Below are positions 24,501 through 36,959 of a stretch of DNA of 64,000 nt, one piece after another. The notes beneath the pieces are model-generated. The model saw nothing but the letters and a program-made list of their open reading frames with translations. It searched no databases and was not told the origin of the DNA. Each line of letters begins with the position of its first letter. Positions within the stretch are counted from its first letter, which is position 1. The stretch spans positions 154,910,141-154,974,140 of the forward strand of contig NC_061115.1 of the NCBI RefSeq assembly GCF_002878395.1. The letters run 5' to 3'. The stretch is from Capsicum annuum (lineage: Eukaryota > Streptophyta > Magnoliopsida > Solanales > Solanaceae). The position numbers were made by a program, and so were the translations under genes.

Positions 24501-25637
24501 TGAAGAGCATAGAGTCTATTTAGGCGTTGCCCACTAGTAGCACTGGAAGTGGCACCCTACTAGTTTGGGCGATTGGAATAAGATGTGGAACGATTCTGCT
24601 GACCCTGAGGGCCTGGTTGAGGATACTCCCTAATCTTGTGTCCTGGCTTACGATAACAAAAATAGACACCACTACCAACTCTACAAATACCCTTGTAGTT
24701 CTTACCATAAGTCTGATAAAAGAGGTTTGTTCAGGCACTGCTAACACTGCCTTAAGATTTAGAGCCTGGTGGTCTGTCTCTATTGCCATCCTTGAACTTT
24801 GGCTCTGGGGCACTAGCGGAGGAAGGGGATAGAACTATTGACTTAGGATGAAACAACGAATGATTTTGTCCCTCTGATTTGGGCTGAGAAAAACTGAAAA
24901 TGCCTACTCTTGCTCTCTTTTTCTGCCTCTCCCTAGTCTTAACCTTCTGCTCCTTTATCTGTTGAGCATAGGTCATGAGCCTGGCTAAAGTCATATCACT
25001 GTTCAGCATCATAGACTTACACTTATTTACCACGCTATCATTCACCCCTGACATGAACTTGCTCATCTTAGCCTTGTTGTCTACAACCACATGAGGGGCA
25101 TATCTAGCTTGCTGACTAAATCTAAGAGAATACTCTCTAACTGTCATATTTCCCTGCCTGAGATTGATGAACTCAAGAAATTTCACCTCTCAGCTCTTGG
25201 AGAAATAATATGTCTAAGAAAGTCGTGACAAATTCTTCCCACTCAATAGGACCTACATCCTCTAACCTTTATGCTAACCACTGCTTGTGCCAAGTGTGAG
25301 TGACATCCTGCAATTAGTGTGCGGCGAACTCGGCACTCTGAGAAAAAGTTACTCCCATGATATCAATGACCTTCTGGACTTGGTCAACAAATTCCTGAGG
25401 ATCCTCGTTTGGTTTAGACCCAAAGAAGGATGGAGGGTTTATTCGGGTGAAGTCCCGAATCCTAGCTGCTGCTGAATTGGCCACTGGGTTGGCCGGAATA
25501 ATTGCTGGTAGTTTATTCTAGGCAGCTACAGACTGAGCAAGAGTGGTAAATAAAGTCCTGAACTTCGCATGAGAAATATGTTTTTCCAAAGGATCTTCGG
25601 GTTGAGGAGCTGGCTGATTTCTTCTCTTTGGAGGCAT
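24501..25637 (-). pseudogene. Element A Gag pseudogene
   Basis: ATG at 25637 gives MPPKRRNQP. The capsid region reads INPPSFFGSKPNEDPQEFVD (about 25440-25380), then MKFLEFINLRQGNMTVREYS and RYAPHVVVDNKAKMSKFMSG within an open stretch of 144 codons (25186-24752), the longest open Gag segment in the window. The zinc knuckle near 24675-24630 reads VYFCYRKPGHKIREYP; only the second Cys and the His remain of four ligands. It ends in LNRLYALQTRQD, a junction segment typical for these elements, before protease. Stops occur near 25518, 25265 and 24750, with frameshifts near 25200. Confidence 0.88.
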
Positions 25638-25840
25638 GTTTCTGAAATAAGAGAAGAGTGGATTAGACTGAGAGACTGACTTTAAATTATGCTTACTAGC
25701 AAAAAATAAATAGTGAAGAAAGGGAAATATTCCTAAAACATCTCATAGCCTCTTGTACATAAATATGGCGCTCAACACACCTATGTACAAGACTCTACTA
25801 GATGCGGCTTTCAGACTTCCTAGGACTTCATTGAACCTTT
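25638..25840 (-). other. 5' leader of element A
   Basis: Non-coding leader between primer site and gag start on the minus strand. No further motif. Confidence 0.6.
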
Positions 25841-25854
25841 GGCTCTGATACCAA
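25841..25854 (-). other. Primer-binding site of element A (tRNA-Met type)
   Basis: Minus strand TTGGTATCAGAGCC, an exact match to the consensus complementary to plant initiator tRNA-Met, three bases from the 5' LTR. Confidence 0.92.
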
Positions 25855-25857
25855 GTT

Positions 25858-28816
25858 TGTAATGCCTCGATTTTCTAAATCAGAATGCTACACGGTGCTC
25901 ATGACCTCAAGGGACCACAAGCTAACCCATGATTAATATCTGTACCTGTACACTGCATATATAACATAATAATATGGAAAACATGTACATGTAGGCTATA
26001 ATTTTAAACTGAATAAATAATTGGTCAAAACATAACATCCATATTGGTGAAATATACCTAAAACAGCTGAAGACTGAATCAAATCTGAACATAAGTATGA
26101 ATACTGAATCTGAAAGCCTTTAAGTACTATCTGAATAAGGAGTTAAAGGAGAATGACTCCAACTAACTCTATCTAGCAAAACTGAGCTAAAATAATAAAT
26201 GATATAAAATAATGTCACCCTCGAATGGATGAGGACTCACTGCAACTCTACGACTGGATGCTACTGCTGATCTGGAGATCGTGTCTCTGGACCTATAGTG
26301 TAACATAAAAGGAAGCACCATAGCATAAATTTGTCAGTACAACTAGAGTACTGAGTATACGAATGAGCCAAGATAATGGAAAGGGGTTTATATGCATGAA
26401 CAATGCTAACTGACTGACTGATATGAACGTGAGAGCATAAACATACCTACATAGTAACTAAGATCATAAGTATGTGATAGCTAGATCTTTATGCTAATAC
26501 ATAGTTTACTGATAACTGATATGGCTGAAACTGTAGTTCTAATAACATGAGCGACTGTATCTGATAGTCTTAACTCTGATGGAACTATCTGAATTCCGCA
26601 CTATAACTGAATTTGACTGTATCTGACAGTCCTGGTATACTGATATCTAAAGAACTATCTGAGTTCTTTTACTAAGATTGAGTCTAAAAATGTAGGAGGT
26701 AGTTATTTAACTAACATGCCCCATATGTGCCATTATGGCTAAGATAGGGTCTAATCTCTTCCCTGACTGGAAGGGTGTCAATACCGCGCTAGTGGTAAGG
26801 ACAACATGTGAGCAACTATCATATAACAGGTAACTCTAGTGAGAATGGTGGGAACCCTCATATAACAGGTTAATCCACCTCATCTACCCTCATATAAAAG
26901 GTTGCAATGTCTCAACCTATGCTGGCTACATAGTTCTAGAACATAAGGATGACTGCTTAGAATCACACCCTCATATACAAGTGAGTTCCCATCCTTGGGT
27001 TCACTCGGAGCTAACTCCTACTCCCATCTGAAAAGACTGAACATGATTTAACTAACTATACGTAAGTGGAACTTACTGAATTCTTTTGAATGATGAAATA
27101 CTACTGATATCTAATAACTGATTGAGACCATAAGGTTTCTTGAGTCATATGACTGACTGAATTCTACTGAATCATGGCTTGATTTTGTATATCGTGAAAC
27201 ATAACATGGCTCTAGGCGTACAACTATAGTTTTTGGGTACGAATACCCCCAGTACTCGATAGAAGGACACTAACACCGATGACATGACTTGATCACAAGA
27301 TTTGATTCCCCAATTCATAATATCATAAGTAGGGGATATCATATTTAATATAGTTATTCAACCTCTTAAACATTGTATGGAATGCATGGATATATTTCGT
27401 GTACATATTGTATATTTCCATTATCTTACATACTTCATACCAACATAATAGCAACACATGAAAAGCATGGGATTCATGTTGAAGTATATATCTAACATAG
27501 ACCTATCATTTAGAAATCGTAGAACCATACAAATATGAATTTCTAGCATCCTAAGCATTTTATCAAACACCTTGCATGCATTCCTTAAGGCATAGGTGAG
27601 TTTCATACTTGCACCATATTAAACCACCTAAAGTTCATATTTTTCAATTAATTAACATAAATATTCTATGAAAACACCTTTAGACATCACATTAAAACTT
27701 AAACAAAAATCGTCAACATGTACATACTCATATTATCACAAAAGGTTTACAAAATAATATTTAAAACATGGTTCTTGAGCTCTATGAATGGATTGGATCC
27801 ATAGATGAACACTATACATACCTTAGTTATTGAATCTGGAATGAGATCTAATGTTTCTAAAGGTTCTTGAAGAATTCCTTAGGCTTGCTCGTAAGGAGAT
27901 AATCTTGAGAAAAAACCCTAATCTTGTGGTTCAGAGTGTAAGGGAGGGTTTTTAAGATGCTTAACTGAAGAAAAATGGGAAAATTTATGCCTCTTTAGGG
28001 TTATAAGTTGTGGAAAATGAAGGAAAATACCAAAATACCCTTATAAAATAAATTCCCAGTTGCTGAAAGTCATAACTGATGATATTTGTGACTAGGCATC
28101 AAAAATGTGGTAAGCTACCACAAATGTCATCACTTAGGAGTTGGTTTCTGCCTAAGGCTGACGACCTTTGTGGCAGGGCATCACAAGTGTGGTAAGCTAC
28201 CACGAATGTTATCACTTAGGAGCTGGTTTCTACCTAAGGCTGATGACCTTCATGATAGGGCATCACAAGTATGGTAAGCTACCACGAATGTCGTCGCTTA
28301 GGAGCTGGTTTCTACCTAAGGTTGATGATCTTCGTGGTAGGGAATGACAAGTGTGGTAAGCTACCACGAATGTCATCACTTAGGATCTAGTTTTTGCCTA
28401 AGTCTGACGACCTTCGTGATAGGGCGTCACAAGTGTGGTAAGCCACCACGAGTGTCATCACACTGTTTCCAGCCTAACATACTGGAGTAAAATAGGAATG
28501 ACTCTTTGCTCCACTATCGGATTTAGGAGAAATTTGTATTATTGGAAAGATAATTCAATTATATATCTGTTTATAGGTGATGAGCTCAAAAATTCCATGT
28601 ATAATAAGAGATATGATTGTTTGAAGTTAACTATACCAATATCTTACTCAATAATTCAATCGGTAAGGAATGTTTTGATTTGTCTGAAAGCTGTGAGTTA
28701 TTTGTAGCCTTAATATACATCTAACCTACTCATAAAACTACAAAAGAACCATGATGTACTATGCATAAGCTTGTTACATGGCTCTAATAATGCTTTGGAT
28801 TTTTCGGGGTATTATA
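25858..28816 (-). repeat. 5' LTR of element A
   Basis: 2,959 bp, from TGTAATGCC to GGGGTATTATA on the + strand. Collinear with the 3' LTR. Carries AGGTATGT on the minus strand at 27823-27816 and an 82-bp array at 28071-28480. Confidence 0.9.
28071..28480. repeat. 82-bp tandem hairpin array in element A 5' LTR
   Basis: Same array as in the 3' LTR: units recur at 28153, 28235, 28317 and 28399 (period exactly 82). Hairpin arms such as CTTCGTGGTAG / CTACCACGAA are kept, while single bases differ between units. Confidence 0.92.
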
Positions 28817-28821
28817 ATTTT
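28817..28821. repeat. Target-site duplication, right copy (element A)
   Basis: ATTTT, identical to 17784-17788. Confidence 0.8.
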
Positions 28822-29773
28822 ATAAGTTCTCACACTTTTCTAAAGGTGTATAACACATAACTTGTGTTGAAAATATGGAGAAGAAGATATATATTCTACC
28901 AAGTGTTTACCCATCATGATCATGAGGTACCCCTGGTTGCGATCGTGGAATCCCATTAACAGGGCCATCACAATCACAGTCATGAGTCCTCAAGCTATGT
29001 AATCATGATGATTGAGATTATTCACCCTTTCAATCAAGGAGGAGGAGTGGTCCTCATCATTGTAGCAATTAAAAACCTAGGCCTACACCAGGTGCTTATG
29101 TTCCCAAAATTTTGGCAAGTTACAAATATTTTATCTGGCACTTGGTATTCATTTAGAATCCCGTGAATATAAACAAACTATGCTACCAAACCAAATTTAA
29201 TATTCTAATCTCAATGAAACCATCAAAATTTCCATTCGAGGTCATTTTAATAAAAAGTTAGTTTTACACCCAAGGGTCCATTAAGGCCAAAATCCGCTCA
29301 ATATCCCAAAATAAGCATGGAAGCCTCAAGACCCAAAAAAATGGTCCCCAACCTAAAATACAAGTTATAGAGCTTATGAAAAACTAAGAATTTCAATATG
29401 AGGCATTTTACCTAATGTTTAGGCTTGAAACACTATTTTTAACAGAAAAAGTTTCATAATAGATAAATCATTCTAAAAGCCGAATGAGCAACTCGATAAC
29501 TAACTTGTTAGTCCCAGTAATTCACAAATGACTTGGGGTAGCTATTGGAAACCTCTAAACATAGATAACATACAAAAATACAAAAATTACCTGGAGGGTT
29601 CATACACAACTTGTCAAACTTTTAGAAATTAATTTTTTTTTTTGCAAAACATCTAATCACCTCGAGAGTCATTTATATTATCCCTTTGAGTCATAGACAT
29701 CATTCAAAATAATGGTGAGGTTCAAATAGGGAAAAGAAGAAAAATTCACAAATTATCTTTGAGGATCATTACA
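28817..29773 (-). repeat. LTR of element I, upper part
   Basis: Continuation of 15714-17788 after element A. Ends in GGATCATTACA, so the sense LTR starts TGTAATGATCC. The next 11 bases (TCATCCCCTAC, minus strand GTAGGGGATGA) look like a polypurine tract. Element C starts straight after. Confidence 0.65.
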
Positions 29774-29784
29774 TCATCCCCTAC

Positions 29785-31261
29785 TGATGTCTCCCAAACT
29801 GTACCCCCAAGAAGATACTATGCAGTTACTATCAAATTATAGTAACCCAACTAGGTTAGGGTTGATACAACAAGGAATTAGCTGAAATCTTTCTCTAAAT
29901 CATGATGAAGTTGCCTAAAGTGCAAAAAAATAAATGGGGGAATTTGTAGTAAGCTCTAAAAAGTAAAAAGTCTTGATTGCTTTCAGTTATAGACAATCTG
30001 AAATGAACAATAAGACTATGTGCCCCTGACATCCTAACTACGTAATTTTCTCGTACTCAATCCAACAATCTCACTGACGCTCATGCATAATTCTAAAAGC
30101 AAGGAATTACCAACCGTCTTGTGAGTGCTTTGATAAATGTCACCCTTCGTCTAATGAGTTTCAGGGTGTTGCCTTATTAACCCTTGTCTTTTATCCTAAT
30201 TTAACTATCACCTTATATACATCAAGTTATTATACGAGGATTTATAACCTCAAATCACTATTATAATCTTTTTTTCCTAATCTCAATAGATCTTGTGAAG
30301 ATGATCTCAAATAAAAGTGGGTTTTCAATGTTTGCCACCGGTTACGAAAACAATTAAACTAAACAAGATCACAATGCAAGTGTAAATAATGATCTAGAAG
30401 AATATCACACTTCCTCTACTTTGTTATTCTGTCAGGGCTCCCACAACCCTAGCTAAGAGATTTAGCCGCTCATAGTTACAAGAAACACCATGGAATTCAA
30501 TAAAGAAAGCATAGACGTAATTTCACAACAATGGAAGAATAAACCAAAAGTCTCAAATAAATTAATCAACCAAAAACCAAGAACAAAGAGATTCTAAGAT
30601 TAGAAGCTAATCTTAGAATTAAATATAGCTTTTTCAATTGTATGAGTGTGTAAACTGACTATAAAAAATAGAGAGTACATAAAACACCTTAGAAATCTAA
30701 ATTAAAAAGTAAAGGGAAAACTAAGTCGGTGGCCACTTATAGTGCCACTTATAAGCTACAAATGAAACCTATGACATGTACGTGGACATCGTCAATAGTA
30801 GACTTTGTCAATTTTGCATCATCTTTTTTGCACTGGTATCTATGGGGCATAAGCGGTACTTACATCCCATAGGTTGATTCATCGTTGGTACCAGAAAACT
30901 CTTTCAAAATCAGCTTCTCTAAACTTTAATTCTCTAAAACTTACATTGTTACCTACGACGCCATTGGTGGTACCTACGGGCTGTAGGTGACCCCACGTAA
31001 CTGAAAGGCTAAGTACTTCACTTCCAAGTCCTCTGAAATTAGCAAATTTGAAACATACTACAAGCCATATATAAGTCGTAGGTGTGACATACGTGTTGTA
31101 AATGGCATCGTAAGTGATGCTCTTTGTAATATTTACTTTTTATCTTTATTTTTAACTCTAAAACCTAGTTCCCTACAAAATAGATACCAAAACACATCAT
31201 ATCTACCCAAATGAATGTAAGTACTTGCGTATTTTCTAGTTTTAAGCATTCAAAGTGCCAT
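29785..31261 (-). repeat. LTR of element C, lower part (split by element B)
   Basis: On the + strand starts TGATGTCTCCC and is interrupted at 31261. The other end is at 40562-40577 (ending CATATCA), giving an LTR of about 1.5 kb with TGAT...ATCA ends. It has two short GC-richer stretches of the form CCTACGACGCC / ACCTACGGGCTGTAGGT near 30950-31000. No coding content. Confidence 0.55.
31257..31261. repeat. Target-site duplication, left copy (element B)
   Basis: GCCAT; the right copy at 40557-40561 is ACCAT, 4 of 5 matching. Confidence 0.65.
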
Positions 31262-33727
31262 TGTAACACCCTGAGACTACTCCCTAGGCATCACACGGTG
31301 CTTACAATCTTGAAGGACCACAAGCTAACCCATGACTGGTACTTGTTATTAGCACTAAATAATAATAATGCTGAAAATACATGAAGAAGTTAGGATAAAA
31401 TTGCCATAAGGTTCATAAACTGAAAACAAATACTGAATACAGATAATAATACTAAAAAATTGAACATCTATCTGAAAAAGTCTAGTCCAAAAACCTCTAA
31501 CTATCTAAATATGGATTTGATGGGACAAGTCCCTAACTAACTCTAACTGCTGAACATACTGAACTACTGGAATGCTAAAATAAATAACTTTGTCCTCAAA
31601 ATTTGAGGACTCACCACTATAACTGCTACTGATAACCTAAGCTACTAGGTATGGTCAAGAGCCCGTGCGTCTGAACCTATGATATGAGACATCATAGTGC
31701 AAAAGAAATACTATGCATCAATACTTTGATTATACTGGTATGCTAAGTGAGGCGGGATGATATACATGGTTCATATGCATGAAATGATAACTTACTGAAT
31801 GAACATCTTGAAATAACTGAATAAATTGTATGCAAAACTATAACTACTGATCATGCTGACTAGGCAATACCGTGCATATAACCTCTGTCTGAATTAGATT
31901 GAAATAAAGTACTGAGTTCTAGTTATTGAATATTGATAAATGAGGTTTAGACTAATACTATAGTACTGAATTTTGATGGCTAAGTATATAATAACTGATA
32001 GCCATGTTTTTGTAGAACTATCTGAGTTATTTACTAAATTTTAAGACCAAATACTGATTACTGAGTAATAAATACTAAAACTGTAACTGTGTGACTGTTC
32101 ATATAACTGACTTACCCTGATTATAAACTGAGTTAGGGCCCAATATTTGACCCCAGTTGGGAGCGTGTTAGCACCTTGCCAAGGGATACTAACAAAGCTA
32201 TGTCAACCCTAATCTGACGGGAAGACTTATGAATTGTATATATGGTTGCGTCAACCCTAATCCTATAGGAGGATGACTTGTCCTACACTAGGTATATAGT
32301 TCTGTAATACAGGGACTGCTACTAAATGTCAAACCTTCTGCTAGAAAGAATGCCTCCATCCATGGATTCTCTCGGTTTTAAATCCTACTCCCAACTAATT
32401 AGACATTGAATAGATCACTTGACTATACTAGGCTTGACTGAACTGTTACTGACCGTGTTGACTGACTGAACTGGACTCATTTCACTGAGTTCTGTAGCTG
32501 ATTGAGTTCTACTATTTGTGATGTTACTGAGACTATACTGTAGCTACTGTAATTCAAGGTAAATAGCTAGATTGTCAGGTATTGAATACCTCCAGGACTC
32601 CATAGCATCAATAGTAAAACATGTAAAAACCTTGAAGGCATTACATTAGTTACTTTTCCACCATGCATTCCTTTAGACATTTTGTCAAATATTTGAGAGG
32701 CAAGGATTTGTACATGAATGGGACCACATGATAACATGACATGAATTCACTACTCAATTTACATAGGCATTCTATCAAGCCCTTGGGGAGAATAATTAAG
32801 GCACATAGAAATCATCCAAATATAAACATCATGGCTACAATATTCAACTTGAAAATTCAAGGGTTTATCATGAGGATCACATGATTCTACTTACATGCTA
32901 ATTAATTCACTTGAAAATTGTATGAATCTTGATTTAAAAACCATACAATAGTACATACATAAACACAATCTAATTCAAACATGTAAATCATGAAATCAAT
33001 AAACTTATAGCTTTAAAAAGGGCTCTTTAACTCCAAGAGTGGAAGGAAACCCTAGGATAAACACCTAACATACCTTGATTGCTTATTTCTTGAGAATTGT
33101 GGTGAATTCTTGTTACTTGAATTTTGAGCTTGATAAACTAGGGTTTGTTCTTGATATAACCTTGAGAATAAAGAATGAATTTTGTCCTTTTTAAGGCTTA
33201 ATCTCGTGTTTTAGATAAATTGGGTGAGGGTAAAAGGACCTAATTGCCCTTGGAAAGTCTGATTTTTAATGTGCAAAACTTCTCAGTGACACGATACTCG
33301 ACGCATCACGTCAATAGGATTGATGCGATGGCCAATGCGATGCGTCGTGAACACGTTGGCTCACTGGAAATTGCACTGAAGGCTTTGCCCAGTGATGCTA
33401 TTGCCGATGCATCGTATCGACTGGGTCGATGTAATGGCCGATTTATCAAATAGAGATCGAATTGACTCACTATTTTGGACATCTAATTAAACTTCTAACG
33501 ACGTCCAAAAAATTTGAAACACACCCGAGGTGACCTATTAACATCCCTGATCATGAGTCGACTATAAACTTGACATTTTAAGTTTGTAAGGATTGAAAAT
33601 AACATCATCATACTATGAAGGTTAAAACGATTCTAAGTCTTAACACTTAGCAGAATTTTTCTAAGTCCGAAAACCTTTTTGGCATCCTATAAAGAACCAA
33701 AATTACTAGGATTTGCGGGGTCTTACA
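31262..33727 (-). repeat. 3' LTR of element B
   Basis: 2,466 bp, from TGTAACACCC to GGGGTCTTACA on the + strand. A GC-rich block of short repeats (GATGCGATGG, GATGCGTCG, GATGCATCG) lies at about 33290-33460 and creates a chance forward ORF at 33244-33453. A splice-donor-like AGGTATGT is on the minus strand at 33075-33068. Confidence 0.88.
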
Positions 33728-33762
33728 ATATCTCCCCCTAGTGAAGATTCATCCTCGAATAA
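33728..33762 (-). other. Polypurine tract and 3' motif of element B
   Basis: Minus strand ATTCGAGGATGAAT (33760-33747, a perfect 4-bp stem) followed by CTAGGGGGAGATAT abutting the LTR. Confidence 0.8.
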
Positions 33763-34059
33763 GACTGACTAAACTGAGAATACTGACAGATTAATTTTAC
33801 ATGCTGAACATGTACCGCTGAAGAATGATTACATGATTAAAACTAGTAATAAACTGAGTTTTCATAATGAACATGCATAACTAAAGCATGATTACATGAT
33901 TAAATCGATTTATGGATGCATGAGTTCTATGAGGATGATATGCGATGGTAATTAATGCCAAGTTTGTAAAGGTAATCTAAGTATGGAATTGAGTAAATCT
34001 AAGAAAGGTTGATACCTTAAGACGAGTCTGAGTTTAGAAGTGGTGAGGATACTTAGTTT

Positions 34060-35330
34060 GTATATCTACTTCTTCTTCCCAAGTACCTTCCTTAACAGAT
34101 TGATTCTGCCAAAGAACTTTGACCAAAGAAACTTCTTTGTTCCTCAGTCTGCAAACCTGATAATCAAGGATTTAGACTGGGACTTCCTAATAAAGAGGTT
34201 ATTCAGAACATCAATAGTCTTTATAGGGACTACAACGGTTGGGTCACCAATGCATTTCATTAGCAAGGAGACGTGAAGCACTTGGCGTACTGAAGCTAAG
34301 TCTAAAGGCAACTCAGGCTTGTAAGCTCCTTTTTCGAAATGACTATGAATTTAGTAAGGACCGACATATCGGGGAATGAGCTTCCCCTTCTTTCCAAACC
34401 TCTTCGCTCCCTTCATGGGAGAGATTTTTAAGTTCACATAATCTCCAATCTCAAACTTGAGATCTTTTCTTCTCACATCAGCATACGATTTTTGTTGGCT
34501 CTGAGCTATCTTAAGCCCCTCCCTAATCTACTGAACCTTCTCTAAGGCATTAAATATTAAATCAGGCCCTACCAACATAGTCTAACATACATTAAACAAA
34601 CCAATGGGAGACCTACAACTTCTCCCATAAAGCACCTCAAATAAAAGGATCTGAATACTGGAATATTAGTTGTTATTATACGCGAACTCAATCAAGGGTA
34701 AGTGGTCATCCCAACTACCCTTAAAGTCAACAACATATGCTCTCAACATATCTTTTAAAGTCTGAATTGTCCTTTTTGCTTGATCATCTGTCTAAGGGTA
34801 GAAGGTTTTACAAAGGTGAACTTGGGTACCAAGACCCTTTTGAATGGCTTTCTAAAAGTGAGAGGTGAACTGCATACCTCTATCTGAATTGATGAATAAC
34901 GGAACTCAGTGCAATCTAACCAACTCTCTAACGTAGATCTTAGCATAATCCTTAACTGAGTAAGAGGTATAGACTAGAAAGAAATAAGCGGATAGGAGGA
35001 ATCATGCTAATGATGAGTAGGAGGTAAACCCATCACAAAGTCTATGTTCACCTCCTCCTACTTCCAAGTGGGGATACTGAACTCCTGCATAGACCCACTA
35101 GGCTTTTGGTGCTTAATCTTTAACTAATGATATGTGGAGCACATCCCTATAAATTCTTCAATGTCTCTCTTCATCCCACTCCACGAATAGACATCCCGAA
35201 AGTCATGGTACATCTTAGTGTCCCATGGGTGAATTAAGTAACACACACTATGCGTTTCTTCAATAATCTACTGCCTTATGCCATCGATACATGGCACACA
35301 TAACCTACCCTAGCAATGCAATAAACCATC
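34060..35330 (-). pseudogene. Element B integrase and chromodomain, catalytic Glu lost
   Basis: Integrase fragments in order: KMYHDFRDVYSWSGMKRDIE (about 35215-35155), VNIDFVMGLPPTHH (first Asp, about 35050-35010), a small internal loss removing the segment before SAYFFLVYTSYSVKDYAKIY (about 34995-34935), INSDRGMQFTSHF (second Asp, about 34895-34860), then [11 protein letters not shown]. In that last motif the catalytic Glu is Lys: codon AAA, + strand 34774-34776. The C-terminal module follows (EVLYGRSCRSPIG, KKGKLIPRYVGPY, LASVRQVLHVSLLMK), then a degraded chromodomain (SQSKSLIIRFAD and on) to about 34060. Several stops in addition. Confidence 0.85.
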
Positions 35331-35690
35331 TATCCCTTCGGAGAAAACCTCTACTTTCTGATGTCTGACTAAATCTTGCAGCTTAACTAAACTGGGATCC
35401 CTGTCCAGCTTTTCTTTTACCTCAAAAACTAAGGAAGATTTCAAACAATTCTACACCCATACACTACCCTCAACTGAATCAACCAAACAAATACCTAACC
35501 TAGCAAGCTGATGAACTTCTTGAACTAACTTCTTCTTACCATCCTTAATATGAGGAACACTACCCATGGAAAATCTACTGAGAGCATCAGCAACTACATT
35601 GTCCTTGCCCAGATGATATAGAACACTCATGTCATAGTCTTTTAACGAAATACATACTGTAAACTTTTATGGTTTGTGAACACATCAACA
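35331..35690 (-). pseudogene. Element B RNase H end and integrase linker
   Basis: Begins with VDVFTNHKS (about 35690-35660), the last RNase H motif, joined directly to the truncated reverse transcriptase by an internal deletion. The rest is the poorly conserved linker to integrase. Confidence 0.7.
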
Positions 35691-36302
35691 TGTACCCCAA
35701 GTATTGCTTGAATATGTAGTTTATCAAGTCCATGAAAGCTGCTGGGGCATTGGTAAAACCAAATAACATGACTAGAAATTCGAAGTGACCATACACAGTT
35801 CTGAAAGTTGTTTATGAAATGTCACATTCACTGATTCTAAGTTGATGATAGCCTGATCTGAGCTCTATCTTAGAAAAGTAACTGGTACCATAAAGTTGGT
35901 AAAACAAGTCATCAATTTTGGAAAGTAGATATTTGTTCTTGACTATGACTTTGTTCAACTAAAGATAGTAAATACACATTCTAAGAGAGCCATCTTTCTT
36001 ACACACTAATAAAACTGGAGCACCCCATGGGGAAACACTTGTCCGTATGAACCCCTTATCTAGGAGATCCTTCAACTGCTTTTTTAATTCTTTAAGTTTA
36101 GCTGGAGCCATTCTATATGGTCGAATAGAGATAGGTTGAGTATCTAGAAAAGAGTCTATTTCAAAGTCAATTTCCCTTTTGGGAGGAACTTTGAGAAGAT
36201 CTTTGAGAAGCACATCTGGAAATTCATATGCTACTAAAATAGACTCAAGATTAGAGGTCTAGAAACCTTATTATTTAACTTAAACGAGATGATAGACACA
36301 CC
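35691..36302 (-). pseudogene. Element B reverse transcriptase, truncated by deletion
   Basis: N-terminal half of reverse transcriptase: [34 protein letters not shown] (about 36122-36063), [48 protein letters not shown], then [20 protein letters not shown] (about 35770-35710). The first catalytic Asp (KIDL in relatives) is Glu here. After KQYL the sequence jumps straight to the RNase H motif VDVFTNHKS. Compared with element A about 0.64 kb is missing, including the whole FIDD active site and most of RNase H. No repair is possible within this copy, so it is a dead, deleted derivative. Confidence 0.88.
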
Positions 36303-36303
36303 C

Positions 36304-36720
36304 CTAAGATATTATTTTTCTATCCCTAAGATAGGAAATATGATAACCCCTAAGTGCTGAAGTACAAGCCCTCCATTCTAGAACAGGTTCATTCGAGAAC
36401 TGAAAATAGACAACTCTATTTCTACAATCAACTGAAGCATAGCATGAATGAATCCAATCCATGCCAAGCATGAATGAATCCAATCTATGCCAAGAATGAT
36501 GCCAAAATTTATCATCACTAACTCTACTAATTGTTGAAGTACCTTTCTGAGCTATAATAGATTTACCCATAGGGGTACAGACTGAGAAGGGCTCTGCTAT
36601 AATTTCAAGACTCACTTTGAAGTCAACAGCTATATAAAGAGTTTTAAAGGAAAAAGAAGCTCCTAGATCGGGCAAAGAAGAAATATATAAATGGTAAACT
36701 TGTAACATACCAGTGATCAC
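36304..36720 (-). pseudogene. Element B protease
   Basis: Open for 138 codons. Begins MITGMLQVYHLYISSLPDLG; the active-site region reads PDLGASFSF where relatives have DPGASFSF, so the Asp is kept but the following Pro is Leu. Continues with EPFSVCTPMGKSIIAQ, then, after what looks like a small repeat-like scramble (the + strand phrase CATGAATGAATCCAATC occurs twice near 36443-36482), LGMDWIHSCYASVDCRNRVV. The repeat suggests a local duplication of about 35 bp. Confidence 0.82.
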
Positions 36721-36959
36721 ATCAGTAGAACTTTCCTGATCTTGTCGATACTGGAGTGCATAGAGCCTATTTAGGCATTTCCTACTGGTGGCACAGGAAA
36801 TGGCACCCTGCTGAGATGGGTGATCGAACTGAACTGGGGAACGATTATGCTAACTCTGTGAACCTACCTGAGGACACTCTTTGATCCTATGGCTTGGCTT
36901 ACCATATTCGAGCCATACATCAATACCAGCTCTAAAAATACCCTAATGATTTCTGCCAC

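Larger units (their letters stand above)
17789..28816 (-). mobile_element. Element A: complete Tekay-like chromovirus with target-site duplication
   Basis: An 11.0 kb minus-strand element. LTRs at 17789-20780 (3') and 25858-28816 (5') flank a 5.1 kb internal region with polypurine tract, full gag-pol order and a tRNA-Met primer site. ATTTT at 17784-17788 and at 28817-28821 is an exact 5-bp target-site duplication, typical of Ty3/gypsy integration. In the first about 130 bp of the two LTRs I counted some 20 differences, mostly transitions, so it is old. It sits inside the LTR of element I. Confidence 0.92.

Noticed and set aside
24527..24832. Forward ORF of 101 codons
   Set aside because: It lies antisense to the element A gag; the minus strand carries the recognisable protein.
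25841..25854. Possible tRNA gene fragment
   Set aside because: The match is only the 14-bp primer-binding site next to an LTR; no tRNA fold around it.
28071..28480. Regularly spaced repeats resembling a CRISPR array
   Set aside because: The 82-bp units are directly adjacent without unique spacers and the context is a plant LTR.
33244..33453. Forward ORF of 69 codons
   Set aside because: It falls in the GC-rich short-repeat block of the element B LTR; no domain, and the equivalent ORF is absent in the other LTR.
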